From: Apis mellifera | Lineage: Eukaryota > Arthropoda > Insecta > Hymenoptera > Apidae | Direction: 5' to 3' | Length of the DNA: 64,000 bases | Assembly: GCF_003254395.2 (NCBI RefSeq) | Contig: NC_037652.1 | Location: 6,333,501 to 6,397,500, forward strand | In this document: one piece after another, positions 12,501-26,366 of the stretch | How the letters are laid out: each line of letters begins with the position of its first letter | Numbering within the stretch: the first letter of the stretch is position 1 | The notes under the pieces: model-generated | The model's database searches: none | Told to the model about the DNA's origin: nothing | The model's input: only the letters and a program-made list of their open reading frames with translations | Position numbers and translations under genes: made by a program

Positions 12501-15500
12501 TCCTTGTTCGGAACAAGAGGGAAACGGAATTCGGGACGAGACGATATATAAATTTTCCAGCTGGAACATTCACTCGAAACTGAGTTAAGCAAGTTGAAGG
12601 AGGAACAAAAATTATTCTTTCTTTAATTCGGAAGGGAAGAAAAAATTGTTCCATTCTCGATCAAAACGCCTTCGTATTGAACTAGGAGGAATTAAACGAG
12701 GAGAGGGGAAAAAAGAAGAAGAAGAATCGTTTAAGAAAATATTAAAGGGATGGAAGGAAGGGATGGAAGGAGGGATCGCCACTTTCACTCGTATAAACAA
12801 TGGGAGGGAAGGAACAACTGTCTAGATAAGCCGACAAACAAACGGGCCAGACAGAAAACCCTTCAGGCTTGTAAGAAAACGTAGTTAAAATCTGATGTTC
12901 GAGGGGGAGGGAAGGAAACGTAAATGTCGTGATAAATTCCCAGACTATACGGGTTAAGGGTAAACAGGCGACACTGACCTCTCCTCTCTCCCTCTCTCTT
13001 ATTCCTCTTATCCGCATCGATCTCTCTGTATTTTTTCCACGAATATATTTGCATCCGAATATTTCAATAGACGTTCATTTTTCCCCCACAATCTCGTCTT
13101 ATATCCGTCACGTTATCACGCGTTGATAACACGTGAGTATAATCCATTTTTTCTTTTTAATTTATCCGGGGAGGAAATATTTTACGAAACCACTGCTCGA
13201 TGACAGCTTATCGAGCGACTCGATGCACGTGCAAATATGCAGTGGAAATATACGTGCAGAGGGGTCGGCTTTCATCCACCTTTTATCCCTGTATGAACGT
13301 GCCCTACGAACGAGTTCCGATAGGAATCTCTGTTTGGCCGCGACGCGGTCGGAATGGGAATTAGGCTGTTACACGCTCCCTCCCCCTTTCTTTTCCTCCC
13401 CTCGAAATAGCGGGCAAAACGCGCACGATATCGCGCGTGATATCGCCCCTTCAGACCGATACGAATCGCTACATTCGACATCCCCTTTCGAATGTCCGAG
13501 ATACGTGACATTCCCTCCTCTTATCTTCCTTCGAAACGCGCCCTCCTTTTTAATCCATTTTGACTGCACCTCGTTCGTCGAAACTGGCTCAAACGGAGGA
13601 TAATTATAATTTGTTGCTTTTTAATCTTTAACAGGTTTCGAGAATATGTATTTAATTCAGATATTTGAGAAAATCTTCTTGAGGAGATGATATAAAATTG
13701 GTCGATTATTTTAATCGAAAGAGATCGGGAGGAATGAGAGGAGTGTTTTACTACATTTATTAAAAATCCGATTCGAGTGTTTTCAATCCCGTAGAAAATG
13801 TTTAGAGATATTTACTATTGCTTGGTATATAATAACGTGTTGAATTCGCACGTTTTCAACTTTTCATCAAGTGGAGGGGGAGAGGCAAATCTTCTTGTAA
13901 AACCGATACGGTTTTTCCGAGCGTTAAAGGCGTGAGTTGCGTGACGAGCAATAGACCTACTTCATTACCCGGGCGAATATTTTTTCCAACCGCTTGTACG
14001 ACCTCCGTGCGCCGAGCGAGGGGAAGAAAGGTCGTTTATAAAAAGCGCGGCTTCTAACGTGTGTAAGTAATTACGTACACGTTTCATGGTTAACGGCAAC
14101 GTGATTCGTGCGCGTACGATCTTACGTCTCTGACTGGACCCTGTTTACCCCGGTCATCGAGATCTTGGCCTCCACAACTACGTACATACGTGGACGAGGA
14201 TCGTAAGCATTTTTTCTCCTATATTTTCCCTCAACTTGAAATAATCCATCCGACGAGTGCTCGAAATGAAAATTTCGAGATTATTAAATATTCCTTGGTG
14301 CGAAATCTAAAAAAATCTCGAAAAAATTTTCACCGAAAAGAATTAATTTCAAATATCAGGTGTCGTAGAAATGTTATTTTCTAATTTGAAAGAATACTAA
14401 AGGGGGAGGTATTTTCGATACTTAAGATGGAATCAGGGCCAAATCGATAAACGCGATAAAGGATGATGGTTGGCAATACATCGTGTAATTAATTAAATTT
14501 AACCGCATTGCGACGCGCGCGGTTACCACAAATTCAAGTTGCTTCTTCGTCGTACAGATAGATATGGAAAGGAAGTTTTTTAATATATATACATACGATT
14601 CTTTCTTCTCCCAAAAAACGACCGATTTCCACGAGCCATTTAACCGAGCCGCGGCGCAAGCCGCAGTGGTGATAGACCGCACGAGTCCGGCCGTGGCGTT
14701 TCGGTTTACCCAGCGCCACGCTTCGACTACTACTTTCACCGCCAGTCCCGCTTCGTTCAATCCATCATTATCAATTTCCCGGGACGAATTATCTTCAGCA
14801 TGAGAGGTTGGATAATCTCTGAATCTTTGAATTTTTATTTCGTCCCTCCTCGAGACGAGGCGCCATTTCGTTGTCGTTCAACGAACCGTCAACGGGGGCA
14901 ACAGCGGTGGAAAGAAAGAAAAGAAAAGAAGAAAAAAACGAAAAAAACGACGAGACCCGTCACCGAATTCAATAAGCGGATTATCAATCTCTCGAGGGTG
15001 TCCTCCCCGCGATTACAGTTTTTGCCTGTACAAGTTTCTCACCGGATAATGCCCCCAAAGGGTTCGCATCGACTTTCCAAGGATCGATAAAATCGTCCCT
15101 TCCTTCGAGAGCGCCGCTTTTTTCGCCCGAGGATTTCCAAGTTTTCCAAACCCCCGTCCGCGATAAAATTCCAGTTCCAAAGTTTCGAAAAGCCATCACT
15201 TTCGCGGAATAAACACGGACGCGCAAGAAACAGCGTTTCGTCGCCAAGAATATGGCGGTGATAATCCTTAGATCTCGTTATTTCGAATGAAAGATTAAAA
15301 CGAAAGAATTAAGAAATAAAGGTTAGATAAGCGTTCGAAGTTCTGATTAGACTGGAAGGTTAAAAGAAGGTTAAAATTTGGCGGATCAAAGGATTGGATT
15401 GGAGAGAGAGAGAAAAAGAAAAGGGATCATGATTTATGGGATCAGGTGGCGTCGATGAAAGTGATAGGGAAGGAATCCCGGATGGAACGGATTTCTTCCA

Positions 15501-18500
15501 CGCGGCGATAATAGATCGAAGCGATTTATCGGGGGCCTCGTATTTCGTTTCTCGCGAGAAAATCGCCGAGCTTCTCGAGTTTGACTCCCGGCGCGATTTA
15601 TGGGGGCTCGGCCCAAAATCGGAGGAACAGGCGCACGGATACAGGGGGGGATGCTTGTGTGGTCGAGGTTGGGATCCACTCTCTGGGATCGAAAACGGAG
15701 ATATAATTCTGAAGAGATCGTTAATGGAATCGAATAATAATTTTTCCGGATATGGTTATCGCCCCGGTTGGGGAATAATAAATTTTTTCCCATGTAAAAA
15801 TATGGGATGGAAATGGTGGTTCGAAAGAAGGGACGAGATCCCCTTCCCCGTATACGAGAGTAAGTGTGAAAAATGTTGAATGGGAAATTTTCAATACGAA
15901 TCCTCTTGACGATCCCCAACGTGAGAAAAATTTTGCGATAACTCTCGATAAAAACCATCCTCCTTACCTTTCTAACTATAAAATTTCAAATAGTTCAATC
16001 TCTCTCCATCTCTAAAATTATCATCCTACATTTTTACGCTCGACTTTTTCACCTTTAATACATTTCGTATAAAAATCAAATGTTCAAATAATGCTCCATT
16101 TTTCCGTATACGGAAACGAGATAAACGGTGTACAAAAAACTCCTTATCCTCGTAGAATAAAAATCTCCAAAAATTGTATACAATTTATATATATATATAA
16201 TCTGGCACCGAGATGTCAAATTACAGAGGAGAAAAGGAAAAGAACGCGATACCGGACGCGATTACAACACCCTAACGACTCTTATCCGGAGGATTTTTGG
16301 TCCGAGAGGAAATCGTATTTGTGTAACTCGATGGACGCATTGTGTGGAGGGAAGAGAGAGAGAGGATCTTTGAGAAAGATGGCAAGACGGAGAGAGGGTG
16401 TATCGAGTTTTTCTGGCCATTTGCCGGCGTATCGACCATCGCTGGACTCTCCTCTCCGTTCATCCGTGAGGATCAAGTTCAACGATGGCCTTCTTCGTCT
16501 ACTTGCGGCAAAACTGTATCGAGCGTCTGACGCCGGATGTTGAAAGGGGAGGGCGGGCGGGGCGTGGATGCCAACGATAATAACTGCTAAACGATGAACG
16601 CCCGTAAATAGCCGACACGGTAAAGACGCGGTAAGACATAAATAAAACGCGCAACTTGCGCGCACATATCGGCGGGAGAAAAAGCAATTTCGACGTTGCG
16701 CGCGGTCTGGTTGTTAACCCGATTCCTTTCGAATCCTCCCCGTTTCTCCACCGAGAGATTTCGTTCGCCATCGGCGGGGGACGAAACAGATGTGGCCACC
16801 GATTCGGGTCGTCTCCCTCCTTCCTTTTCTCTCTCTCTTTTATTTCAGTGAAATATTACGTGTAAGGGATAAAAACGTCGAACCGAAAGGAACGATGTTA
16901 ATTTGATGGAAGCATAATCGTTTAAAAATCGATTAAATTTCGTCAAGACGCCAAATCCTTCGAACGAATATTCGATGCGTGGCCGGATTACTGATTCTCT
17001 ACGAAAGTAGCGTGGATAGATTGCAACGGAATATATAATGTATAATATACATTTAACGATCATAACTCCAGCATACCGCTTTGTAACCCAAGTGGCGCCG
17101 ACATTCCAGACGAATATTCGTTATCTCCCTTAAAAGGGATCGCTTTTCCAAAAATCAAGAATGCGCGAAATTTTCGAGTTTCATCGACCCTTTTCACTTG
17201 ACTTTTTATTTCAACGTCAACGAGGCGATCCGGGCGGCGCCTTTTTCAGATCTATATTTTCTGAAACCTTGTAAAGGATAACGATACATCCGTCGTAATA
17301 AATTCGGACGATTTTCCCGAGAAAATTTTCCCCCCATCCCTTTTTCTTCGATTTTCGTTCGAATATATTCGTTCTATTCTTCAATGTTTTCGGGCGACTT
17401 TCCAACACGGCGTTGTCTTCGTCAATTTTTCCCAATTATCCAATTCCGCGTAACATCGAAGCTTCCTCGTCCCCTTTCTTTACCTTTCCCGAAACTTTCC
17501 CTCGTTGGAACGTTCCTCCGAATACACGCCGCTGTCGGCTCGTTACCGCGAATGAATATGGATTATCCACTAGCAACGGAGGGGGGAAGAAATGCGGGGA
17601 TTCGATTCTTTCCACCGAGCGAGTTGCATCGTACATTTGCATCGAGGAAACATCGGTTTACGCCATGTTATTCCGTGCGAAATTTGTATATAGATGTTTC
17701 GTAAGTAATTGCCGTCAATCGCGTTCTCAGATTCGATCGACAATGTAACAATCAACGTTTTGATTAAAATTATTCCGAGATCTAGGTGCGAAAATTTCCA
17801 CCATCTTTCGGGATTTACAATCACCAAGAATGAATTTATCTAACTTTTCACCTTAAGGGAGAAATTGGAAAGGGAGAGAAAATTTTTCATTTATATCTAC
17901 ACTTATATTTATCGCACCTGCGCTTTCTTTTTAATTCCTTTTTAATTATCCATCAAATAAAAAAGAGAAAACCTTCCCCTCCAGTTTTCAATGACCACCA
18001 TACATCTCTTTTTCCCTTTTCGGAAAGGGGGGCGGAAAATTCACATTTTCCAATCTCGGAAACCATCAGATCCGTTGCAAGAAGAAGCGTATCTGCGAGA
18101 TACCATCGATGATGATAACGGTAGTAGACGATAGAAAGACGTTAACTTTCGAGAGTTGGAGGAGTAGGTTTTCGATCCAGGAGTAGTTTTCGTGGAAGCG
18201 TTCTCGCGAAATAACCGTTGCACGCTCGTAGCAAGATACGAAATACGAAGTTGTGCGGATGCAGAGAGGAGGGAGCGAAGCAATTCGATTAAAGGGCCGA
18301 CGGAAGTAAAAATAGACGACACGGATTTTTCTCTTCCCTTCCCCTGTGCACCTATACGGCGGCGCTATCGATTATCGGCCAATTCGTACGCCGGCTTCCG
18401 CTCGAGAGCTCGATCTAATCCCTCGAACCATCGCCCCGCTCTCCTATCGATCCAACATTTTTCTCCCTCTCCTCTCCTTTTTCAGATCCATCCATCTTTC

Positions 18501-19579
18501 TGAACATTCCGCGTAAACGCAACAGGTGATATTTTCGAGAAACTCGTTAAAACGGTAATAATCGTTCGCTTAGAATCCGGCAAATAGATCGATATAGACC
18601 CTTCTTTGTCTCGCCGCGTCCCCTCCAACGGAGATCCTCCAACAAAGAGGAAAATTCTACGGGCTTCTTCTCTATCCTATTTTCTTCCTCGTCCTATCAT
18701 TTTTTTGTTTTCTTTTCTTTTTTTATCAGACCGCACTCGCGACGTTGTACAATGCTATTGTTAAAAGTTTCTTCCGATTCTCTCCTTTTTTCCAGGGGAT
18801 CGAGTTTTTTTTTTCTTTACAATTCTTCCTTTTTAAAGGAATATGATATAAAATGTTCAACTTGCCTAAAATTCCTTCCAAGAGCCTTATCCTGTTTCAC
18901 TTCGAACGGGAGAAATCATTCTTCTCCCGATTTTCGAAAAATTAATAATAACGAGCATCTCGAACCATGAAAACGCGACTTTCAAAGTGTTGCTTTTTCT
19001 TGGCAGGCGAAATAGAAACGAAGGAAGACAGTCGAGAAAATTTGTTTCAATTTTGCCCGGTTGCAGCGGAAGAATTGGCTCGGTTCCAAAATCAGCAAAA
19101 CCGGGGGAGTAGAAGGATTTAGGGAGTTACGCGTTAATTCGTAGCGCGATTAAAGTTGGAAATTATTCCACGAGACGTCGAAAAGTGGCCACGTCCAAAG
19201 TGGGAATAACGCGTTGTTCGCGCGCCATTCGCCATTTTCGATTCACGCCTCGACGATCAACGCGTTTTCCTTCGTTTCGAGCTTCTTCGACTCTTGCCTT
19301 CCAACGATCGATTAAACGTCGAGGAAGAGGAGGAGGAGAGGAGTTCCATCCCATTTTCCTCCATTCCGTGGATCCTCTCGCTTCCAACGATTTCGTTTTC
19401 CCACGCAACGTTTCTCCAGACGTTCCTATTCCAACGCTTCGTTCCTATATCGTGGAGTGTGTGTACCAAGTGTGTATACGGAGCTCGCCTGCTGTTTCCG
19501 CGATTTCGTTAGGCACCGCGGATGCAAACCCATTTTGCCAGAAGAGTGGAAGACAAATAGAGACGGTTGATATTTTTGC
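6501..19579. other. Long non-coding stretch
   Basis: Unique AT-rich DNA with scattered purine-rich tracts and short open frames on both strands, none with recognisable domains or splice-linked continuation. One full palindromic CRE (TGACGTCA) sits at 8344-8351. Overlapping open frames on opposite strands at 15434-15958 show no protein-like features. This could be intergenic or part of a 5' intron of the dopamine receptor gene. Confidence 0.5.
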
Positions 19580-20910
19580 TCTCGAATTCCGCTCCGCTTC
19601 CGTGTATTTCCCTTTCTTAAAATTAAAAGAAAAGAAATCGAGATCAATTTCGAATCGCCTTGGCAACAATCAGGGAAATTTTCCAAGTCGAAGCTTTCAA
19701 ACGAATAATAGGCGTAATGAATAAAGAAGAAGTGAGTTTATTTCGAATTTCGCTTCGCGTGTATTTTCCTTTTTTAAAATTAAAAGAAAAGAAATCGAGA
19801 TCAATTTGGAATCGCCTTGGGAACAATCAGGGATCGGGGAAATTTTCGAAGCTTTCAAACGAATAATAGGCATAATGGATAAAGAAGAAGTAAATTTATT
19901 TCGAATTTCGCTCCGCGTGTATTTTCCTTTTTTAAAATTAAAAGAAAAGAAATCGAGATCAATTTCGAATCGCCTCAGTAATAATCAGGGAAATTTTCCA
20001 AATAGAAGCTTTCAAACGAATAAGAGGCGTAATGGATAAAGAAGAAGCGAATAAATTTATTTTGAATTTCGATCCGCGTGTATTTTTCTTTTTTAAAATT
20101 AAAAAAAAAGAAATCGAGAATCGCCAATTTGGAATCGCCTTGGGAACAATCAGGGATCGGGGAAATTTTCGAAGCTTTCAAACGAATAATAGGCGTAATG
20201 GATAAAGAAGAAACGAGTTTATTTCGAATTTCGATCCGCGTGTATTTTCCTTTTTTAAAATTAAAAAAAAAAAGAAATCGAGATCAATTTCGAATCGCCT
20301 TGACAACAATCAGGGATCGGGGAAATTTTCCAAATCAAAACTTTCAAATGAATAATAGGCATAATGGATAAAGAAGAAGCGAGTAAATTTATTTCGAAAT
20401 TCGTTCGATCTCGAATTTCGCTCTCTGTATTTAAAATTAAAAAAAAAGAAATCAATTTCGAATCGTCTTAACAACAATCAGGGATCAGGGAAATTTTCCA
20501 AGTCGAAGCTTTCAAACGAATAATAGGCATAATGGATAAAGAAGAAGTAAATTTATTTCGAATTTCGATCTGCGTGTATTTTCCTTTTTTAAAATTAAAA
20601 AAAAAAAGAAATCGAGATCAATTTCGAATCATCTTGGCAACAATCAGGGATCAGGAAATTTTCCAAGTCGAAACTTTCAAACGAATAATAGGCGTAATGA
20701 AGAAGAAGCGAGTAAATTTATTTCGAATTTCGCTCCACGTGTATTTTCCTTTTTTAAAGTTAAAAAAAAAGAAATCGAGATCGCCTCGGCAACAATCAGG
20801 GATCGGGGAAATTTTCCAAGTCGAAGCTTTCAAACGAATAATAGGAGTAATGGATAAAGAAGAAGGGAGTAAATTTATTTCGAAATTCGTTCGATCTCGA
20901 ATTTCTTTCA
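19580..20910. repeat. Minisatellite, ~160-bp unit, about 8 copies
   Basis: Each unit has a TTTCGAATTTCG block, a GTGTATTTTCC block, a poly-T/AAAATTAAAA stretch, an AATCGCCTTGGCAACAATCA block, and CTTTCAAACGAATAATAGGC. The AAATTAAAA anchor recurs near 19621, 19780, 19937, 20097, 20260, 20433, 20595 and 20758, that is, every ~157-173 bases. Units differ by small indels, mostly in the A-run and the GGATCGGG insertion. Open frames inside the array are by-products of the repeat. Confidence 0.9.
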
Positions 20911-23900
20911 GGAGGAAACAATGCAGGGCCCGGCGAGCAAATTGGTCGGCGATCTCCAATTTATCTCTGGACGAGGAGAAGAAATCTTTCGGATCGCGTC
21001 ACCATCTTTGATCTATCGGCTCGACCTATACCTTGCTCGCAAGGAATTTCGTTCAATTACGAAATGTCGGCGGCCACGTTGATTCACGTTCCGAGGGGAA
21101 GACCCGACTCGCGCATAAGTTTTAATCAACTTCGACCGGGACCCGTAAACAGATCCCGTGATCTACGATCGAGTTTCACCCCACTCGTCTCATTTTCCTT
21201 CGCAACAAATCACGTTCAACACACAATATATTCCATCTCAAACGCGGACAAATACATATAATTCCCTCGAAAAAAATCACGACAAATTTCCATTTGCAAA
21301 TTCAAACCTTCTTCCTCGACTGAGCGCGAATAAAAAGGCTTCGCAAAGGTTTCTCCTCAGAAAGGGAAAGGGTTTTTTATTCGGTTTTATCGATTCCAGA
21401 GATCAAGCCGCCACTTTTAATCAAATTACAGATTTTATCTCTCGCGTTATCCGATCTCGTCTGTCAGCCGACCCTAACTTCCATTAGGGGGAAAGGCTAA
21501 TCCTTGCGGGTAGACGACTCAGCCGGCGTCGGGTAACTCGTGTCCCATCGATGAATGCATCCGCCAATGTGAATTCTGAGGATGAGAGATTCGCGAAATT
21601 GGCGCGGCCGCCATCGTGTCTTGTCCTGTTCCGATTTTCAACCATTTTTCGAATGGAAATAAGAGAATAAACCAAAAGATTTTTCTCTCTTTTTTTTTTA
21701 TTCCTGTCCGTGTCGATAGAGAGAAATGATTGGACTTGTGGCAAAGAGGATTTATTCGAAATATCGGTTCATCGATTTGAAACAATGTTGAAGGGATGCA
21801 GTTTAAGCGCACTCGAGTCGAGTCGAATTTTTCTATTTCAACAGTTTTCCAAGTTTTCGCTGCTCCTTATTCGCGCGCGTCCAACTATATCCGATCTTGT
21901 GACCAGACCGGAGTGGAAATCAGTGACGCGAGAAGAACGTGGAAGGTAAAAAAGAGGTTTGACTGGACAGCGTCTCGGCTCATGCGTGTAACTCGATTAA
22001 ATAATGATCAACCGTTCACGGACTCACGTGAATACGTACGCGCAATTTAACACAAGAGTGGCAAAAAATGACGTAGAATCGTTCGAAGGACGAGCGTGGG
22101 CACGTGGCACATCGCCCCTCTCTCTTTCTCGTTCGCATTCTCGGGGCTCGCTTTCCTTTCTTTTTTTATCCTCTTTCGCGATCGGTAAAAGACCTCTTCT
22201 CTCGTCGATCTCGATCTTTTGTCGACAATTTTTCCCTTTTTTTTTTCCCTCGAGAGAATTTAAAAATCGTTGGACGAACGAGAGATGGGGAAAAATGAGG
22301 GGTGGAGAGGAGGGAACGCGTGACGGCGGAAAATCGGCCCCACCGTCGAAGCTTATTAGACCATGACGCCAATCACTTCCCCGTCCTCGATAAATTCGTT
22401 TCGTTCCGACTCGTAATTGCATTTGTTTTGCAACAACGACATTGTTCCCTTGCTTCCCCACCACTGCTCTCTCGCGCTTTTTTTTTTTTTTCAACCGGAT
22501 GCAAACAATGAAATTATCCTTCGTTCGAAGAAGAATCACCCCTTCGCTACCACCCCCTCTGGTGAAAAAAATCGAATCGAACCACTTCGCTCCCGAGGGG
22601 TCGAACGTCCCATCCAAAAGGGAGGAGGAGGAGGTGGGGATGGGGAAATTGCAACAGCGATAGCTTCGATCGATGGATCGAAAATTTTAAATGTTTGGAA
22701 AAAGGAAACGCAACCTTTTTAAATTGAATTTGCGCGACAAATTTTCGCCGATAAAACACGATAAAATAAAATTTCACCTTTTCACCACGAGGGGTATGCG
22801 CGAGCCGTGCGTAAACAGAATCGGGACGAATGAAAAATATCACCTCGAAATTTCACCGTTCGTCCGACCAGTTTTCAAAATCATCCCCGCGTTTATCTCT
22901 TCCCGGAATTTTCCCTTTTTCCCTATTTCTTCGAGCCGAGCCACGCCCGATCGATATTTCCTTCGACAAATTGGAATTCTTTTCCAAAGGATCGAAACGA
23001 CGGGAGAAATATGGATCTCGATTTTTATTCCCGCTACGAGGGGATACGATCGAGAACGGCTGCGCGTTTTAATTGAATTTCCAGCGTCGCCCGACTCGAA
23101 TTCGACTTTTATTTCGCGCGAGAGTGATTCGGGGCAGACGGAAGGGGAGTCAGAGTGTCACTGATTTCACGCTCGCCCCTCCCCGTCGAATCCCCCCAGT
23201 CGATCTCGCATCCACGAGATCGAGATCGGATCTCTCGGATAATCGAGAAAAGGAGGGGGAGGGTTTCCTTTGCTCGAAAATTAAATTCCCGTTCCCGACG
23301 TTTTATCTCCTCGGGGGCGGCAGCTTGTCGCCAACTTCAACTTCCAAACTTCATTTTCCGCGTGTTTGGTCATCGAGAAACGCGAGATCGACTCGTTAAA
23401 CTCGATTGACGAACGGAATTCGATCGGGTGTACGCGTTTTAACCTCGTCGGTTCTTCTTCTTTCGAAGCATATCTCGCTCTCGAGAGATAAGAGTCAACG
23501 AATCGGTCGAATTCGAATAGTTCGACCTACGTTTGCCGAATTTCTCTCGCGAAACAGGAGAGCGGAGTGCTATATCTGCGCCCGAGAAAATGTTTACACT
23601 CGGCGACGAAAAGAAAAAAGAGAAATCATCAGCGTTTGCCCGTATCGATGAAGAGCATCCGGTCAAAAGGAAATAAACGAAACGACGATGCATCATCCGT
23701 GTTCTATCCTGATTTATCGGTTTCAACCCTTTGCGCTCGAGAGGCGACGTTTCGACTCTTTGTTCGTGCTCGATTTCCTTTTTTGTCTCCGATTAATAAG
23801 AGAGAATATTGATTCGATTCTCTTTATTTCTTTATTGAGGAATAATAGGAAACTTGTACTTTAAAAATGGAGATGAGATGCTCGATCTGATATTCCTTCG

Positions 23901-25142
23901 AAATTATTCCTCCCAACAATGTATTAATTTCGAAAGTATATTATAGGTTCTCGCAAAAATTTAGAAACCTTAGAAAAAGAAAAATTTCAAAAATAAAAGG
24001 AATTCGATTTCGAATTGTTCGAAGAAACGAGATTGATTATTGTCTCCTATTAAGGAATCGGCGAGGGAGAAGATGAAAGCAGCTGCAAGAAATCGAAGAA
24101 CAGTGAATCCAAAAAGAAATTGATCGTGAAGAAATTTAACGATTTTTATCCATAACTCATCGCGTAATCATCTCGAGTCGTTACTTCGCCCGAGCGAAAC
24201 AACTCGTTCTTTCCGTGCGCAAAGGGTTGAAAAAGGAGTACACCTGTCGTAAATGGCCGTATCGAGCCACGAAATCTCGATTAATGCGACGCTAATGCAA
24301 CCACAATCGAAAGTTACCGGCTGTTTGCCCCTGCGCCACGTTGATTAGTTTCTCTTCTTACTATTGTTCGCTCTGGGAAAATAAGGGAATTCGAACGGAT
24401 CTGCAAGAAAGAAATAGAATAAATGGAATAAAATTCTTTCCAAGTTTGCTACCATCAGCTTTTATTATATTTAACGGAGAGGAGGCGAAAATTTATCTTG
24501 CAAGAATGATCGATCATCACGGTTGAATCTATAAAAGCGATAAAAGCTCCTGTCTATAAATATATATATATATATATATTTATTTCGTTACACTATTTAT
24601 TCGCTCGAGCTCGAGAACTCGCCTCGTCTCGGGATCCCCACGAGGATTCGACGATGTCACGTTGAAACACGGGAATTTCCTCAAATTCCCCGATTCTCGA
24701 TCCCTCTTTAAAGATTCATACGGTAAGCGCATGTATTATACATTATCGAGTATGATCTGAAAATACTAGTAGAAAAAGGTTCACCGTTCGAGAACGAGTA
24801 GCGGTAGCTTCAAGACTCGAATCGAATCGAAGATTCCAGAGGAAGAGAAAATATATTTCTTGAATTATTTATTTAATTGTGGTCGAAGGGAATCTCTCTA
24901 TATTTTTATAAGAAATTTGGAAAAATTTTTTTTCCAAAGCCCTTTGTTCCTCGGGGAAAATTGCTTTGCACTTTTTGGACGAATCCTACAACGAATAAAT
25001 ATCGTAACTTCATCCGTTAAACTTCTCCTCGAGAACAAATTGCCATCGTTCCACGTGAAAAGTTTTCTCCATCTCGAATCGAAAGAAAATGAAACCGTTC
25101 CGAGAAGATAACGCCCTCTAATTTGTCCCAGTCAAAACACCT
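20911..25142. other. Non-coding stretch
   Basis: No supported gene. An (AT)n run lies at about 24558-24579. Short frames on both strands around 22.0-22.6 kb arise from purine/pyrimidine-biased DNA. Confidence 0.5.
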
Positions 25143-26366
25143 ATCTATCCAGATCCTCTTATCTCCTCCCCCCTTCCCTTTCTTTTTTTCGATTCAATCT
25201 CGTTTGTCCAATGATAGAATTCCAAAACTGACCCCTCCTTCCATCCTTCCACTGTTTCTTCTAACTCACTAAATTATTAAATAATTATTAAATACTAATT
25301 ATTAAATAATCGACCTTCGAGAAATAGTTTTCGAGATTGTCAAAAATTATCGATATCCTATTTGATAGATTCTATAAAAGAACGAAAACCATTCACTCGA
25401 TTATATACATACATTTATTTTATCTTCTTCGCCCTCTACGAACAACTCTGCAAATAATATTTAAAAAAGAATCTATCCAGATCTTATCTCCTCTCCTTTT
25501 TTTTTTTCACATCGATTCGATCTCGTTCGAACGATAGAATTCTAAAACTGACACCTCCTTTCATTCCCATTGTTTCTTCTAACTCACCAAATTATTAACA
25601 ATCGACCTTCGAGAAATAGTTTTCGAGATGTCAAAAATTATCGATATCCTACTTCATGGATTCTACGAAAAAATGAAAAACATTCATTCGATTATACATA
25701 TATTTATTTCATCTTCTTCACCTCTACGAACAACTCTGTAAATAATATTTAAAAAAAATATCTATCCAGATTCTCTTATCTCCTCCCCCCTCCCCTTTCT
25801 TTTTTTCGATTCAATCTCGTTCGTCCAATGATAGAATTTCAAAACTGACCCCTCCTTCCATCCTTCCACTGTTTCTTCTAACTCACTAAATTATTAAATA
25901 ATTATTAAATACTAATTATTAAATAATCGACCTTCGAGAAATAGTTTTCGAGATTGTCAAAAATTATCGATATCCTATTTGATAGATTCTATAAAAGAAC
26001 GAAAAAAGCATTCACTTCATTATATACATACATTTATTTTATCTTCTTCGCCTCTACGAACGACTCTGCAAATAATATTTAAAAAAAAAAAAATCTATCT
26101 AGATTCTCTTATCTCCTCCCCTTTCTTTTTTTCACATTGATTCGATCTCGTTCGAACGATAGAATTCCAAAACTGACTCCTCTTTCCATCTCCATTATTT
26201 CTTCTAACTCACCAAATTATATACAATCGACCTTCGAGAAATAGTTTTCGAGATTGTCAAAAATTATCGATATTCTACTTGATGGATCCTATGAAAGAAC
26301 AAAAAGCATTCACTCCATTATACATTTATTTCATCTTCTTCGCTTCTACGAACGATTCTGCAAAAG
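25143..26366. repeat. Dimeric tandem repeat, 2 x ~620 bp (4 monomers)
   Basis: Four monomers start with CTATCCAGAT-like sequence near 25143, 25474, 25762 and 26094 (spacing 331, 288, 332). Monomers 1 and 3 share a longer form with a repeated ATTATTAAATA insert. Monomers 2 and 4 share a shorter form (CACCAAATTAT then ACAATCGACC). This is a dimer that was later duplicated as a ~620-bp block. Confidence 0.85.

Noticed and set aside
15434..15958. Overlapping 147- and 174-codon frames on opposite strands
   Set aside because: No domain, no plausible splice partner and no compositional shift; a chance open stretch is the simpler reading.
19605..21011. Series of related frames in the 160-bp array
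   Set aside because: They repeat only because the DNA repeats; stops fall at different places in each unit.
25143..26366. CRISPR-like spaced repeats
   Set aside because: Eukaryotic context and monomers near 300 bp that are related along their whole length, not short repeats separated by unique spacers.
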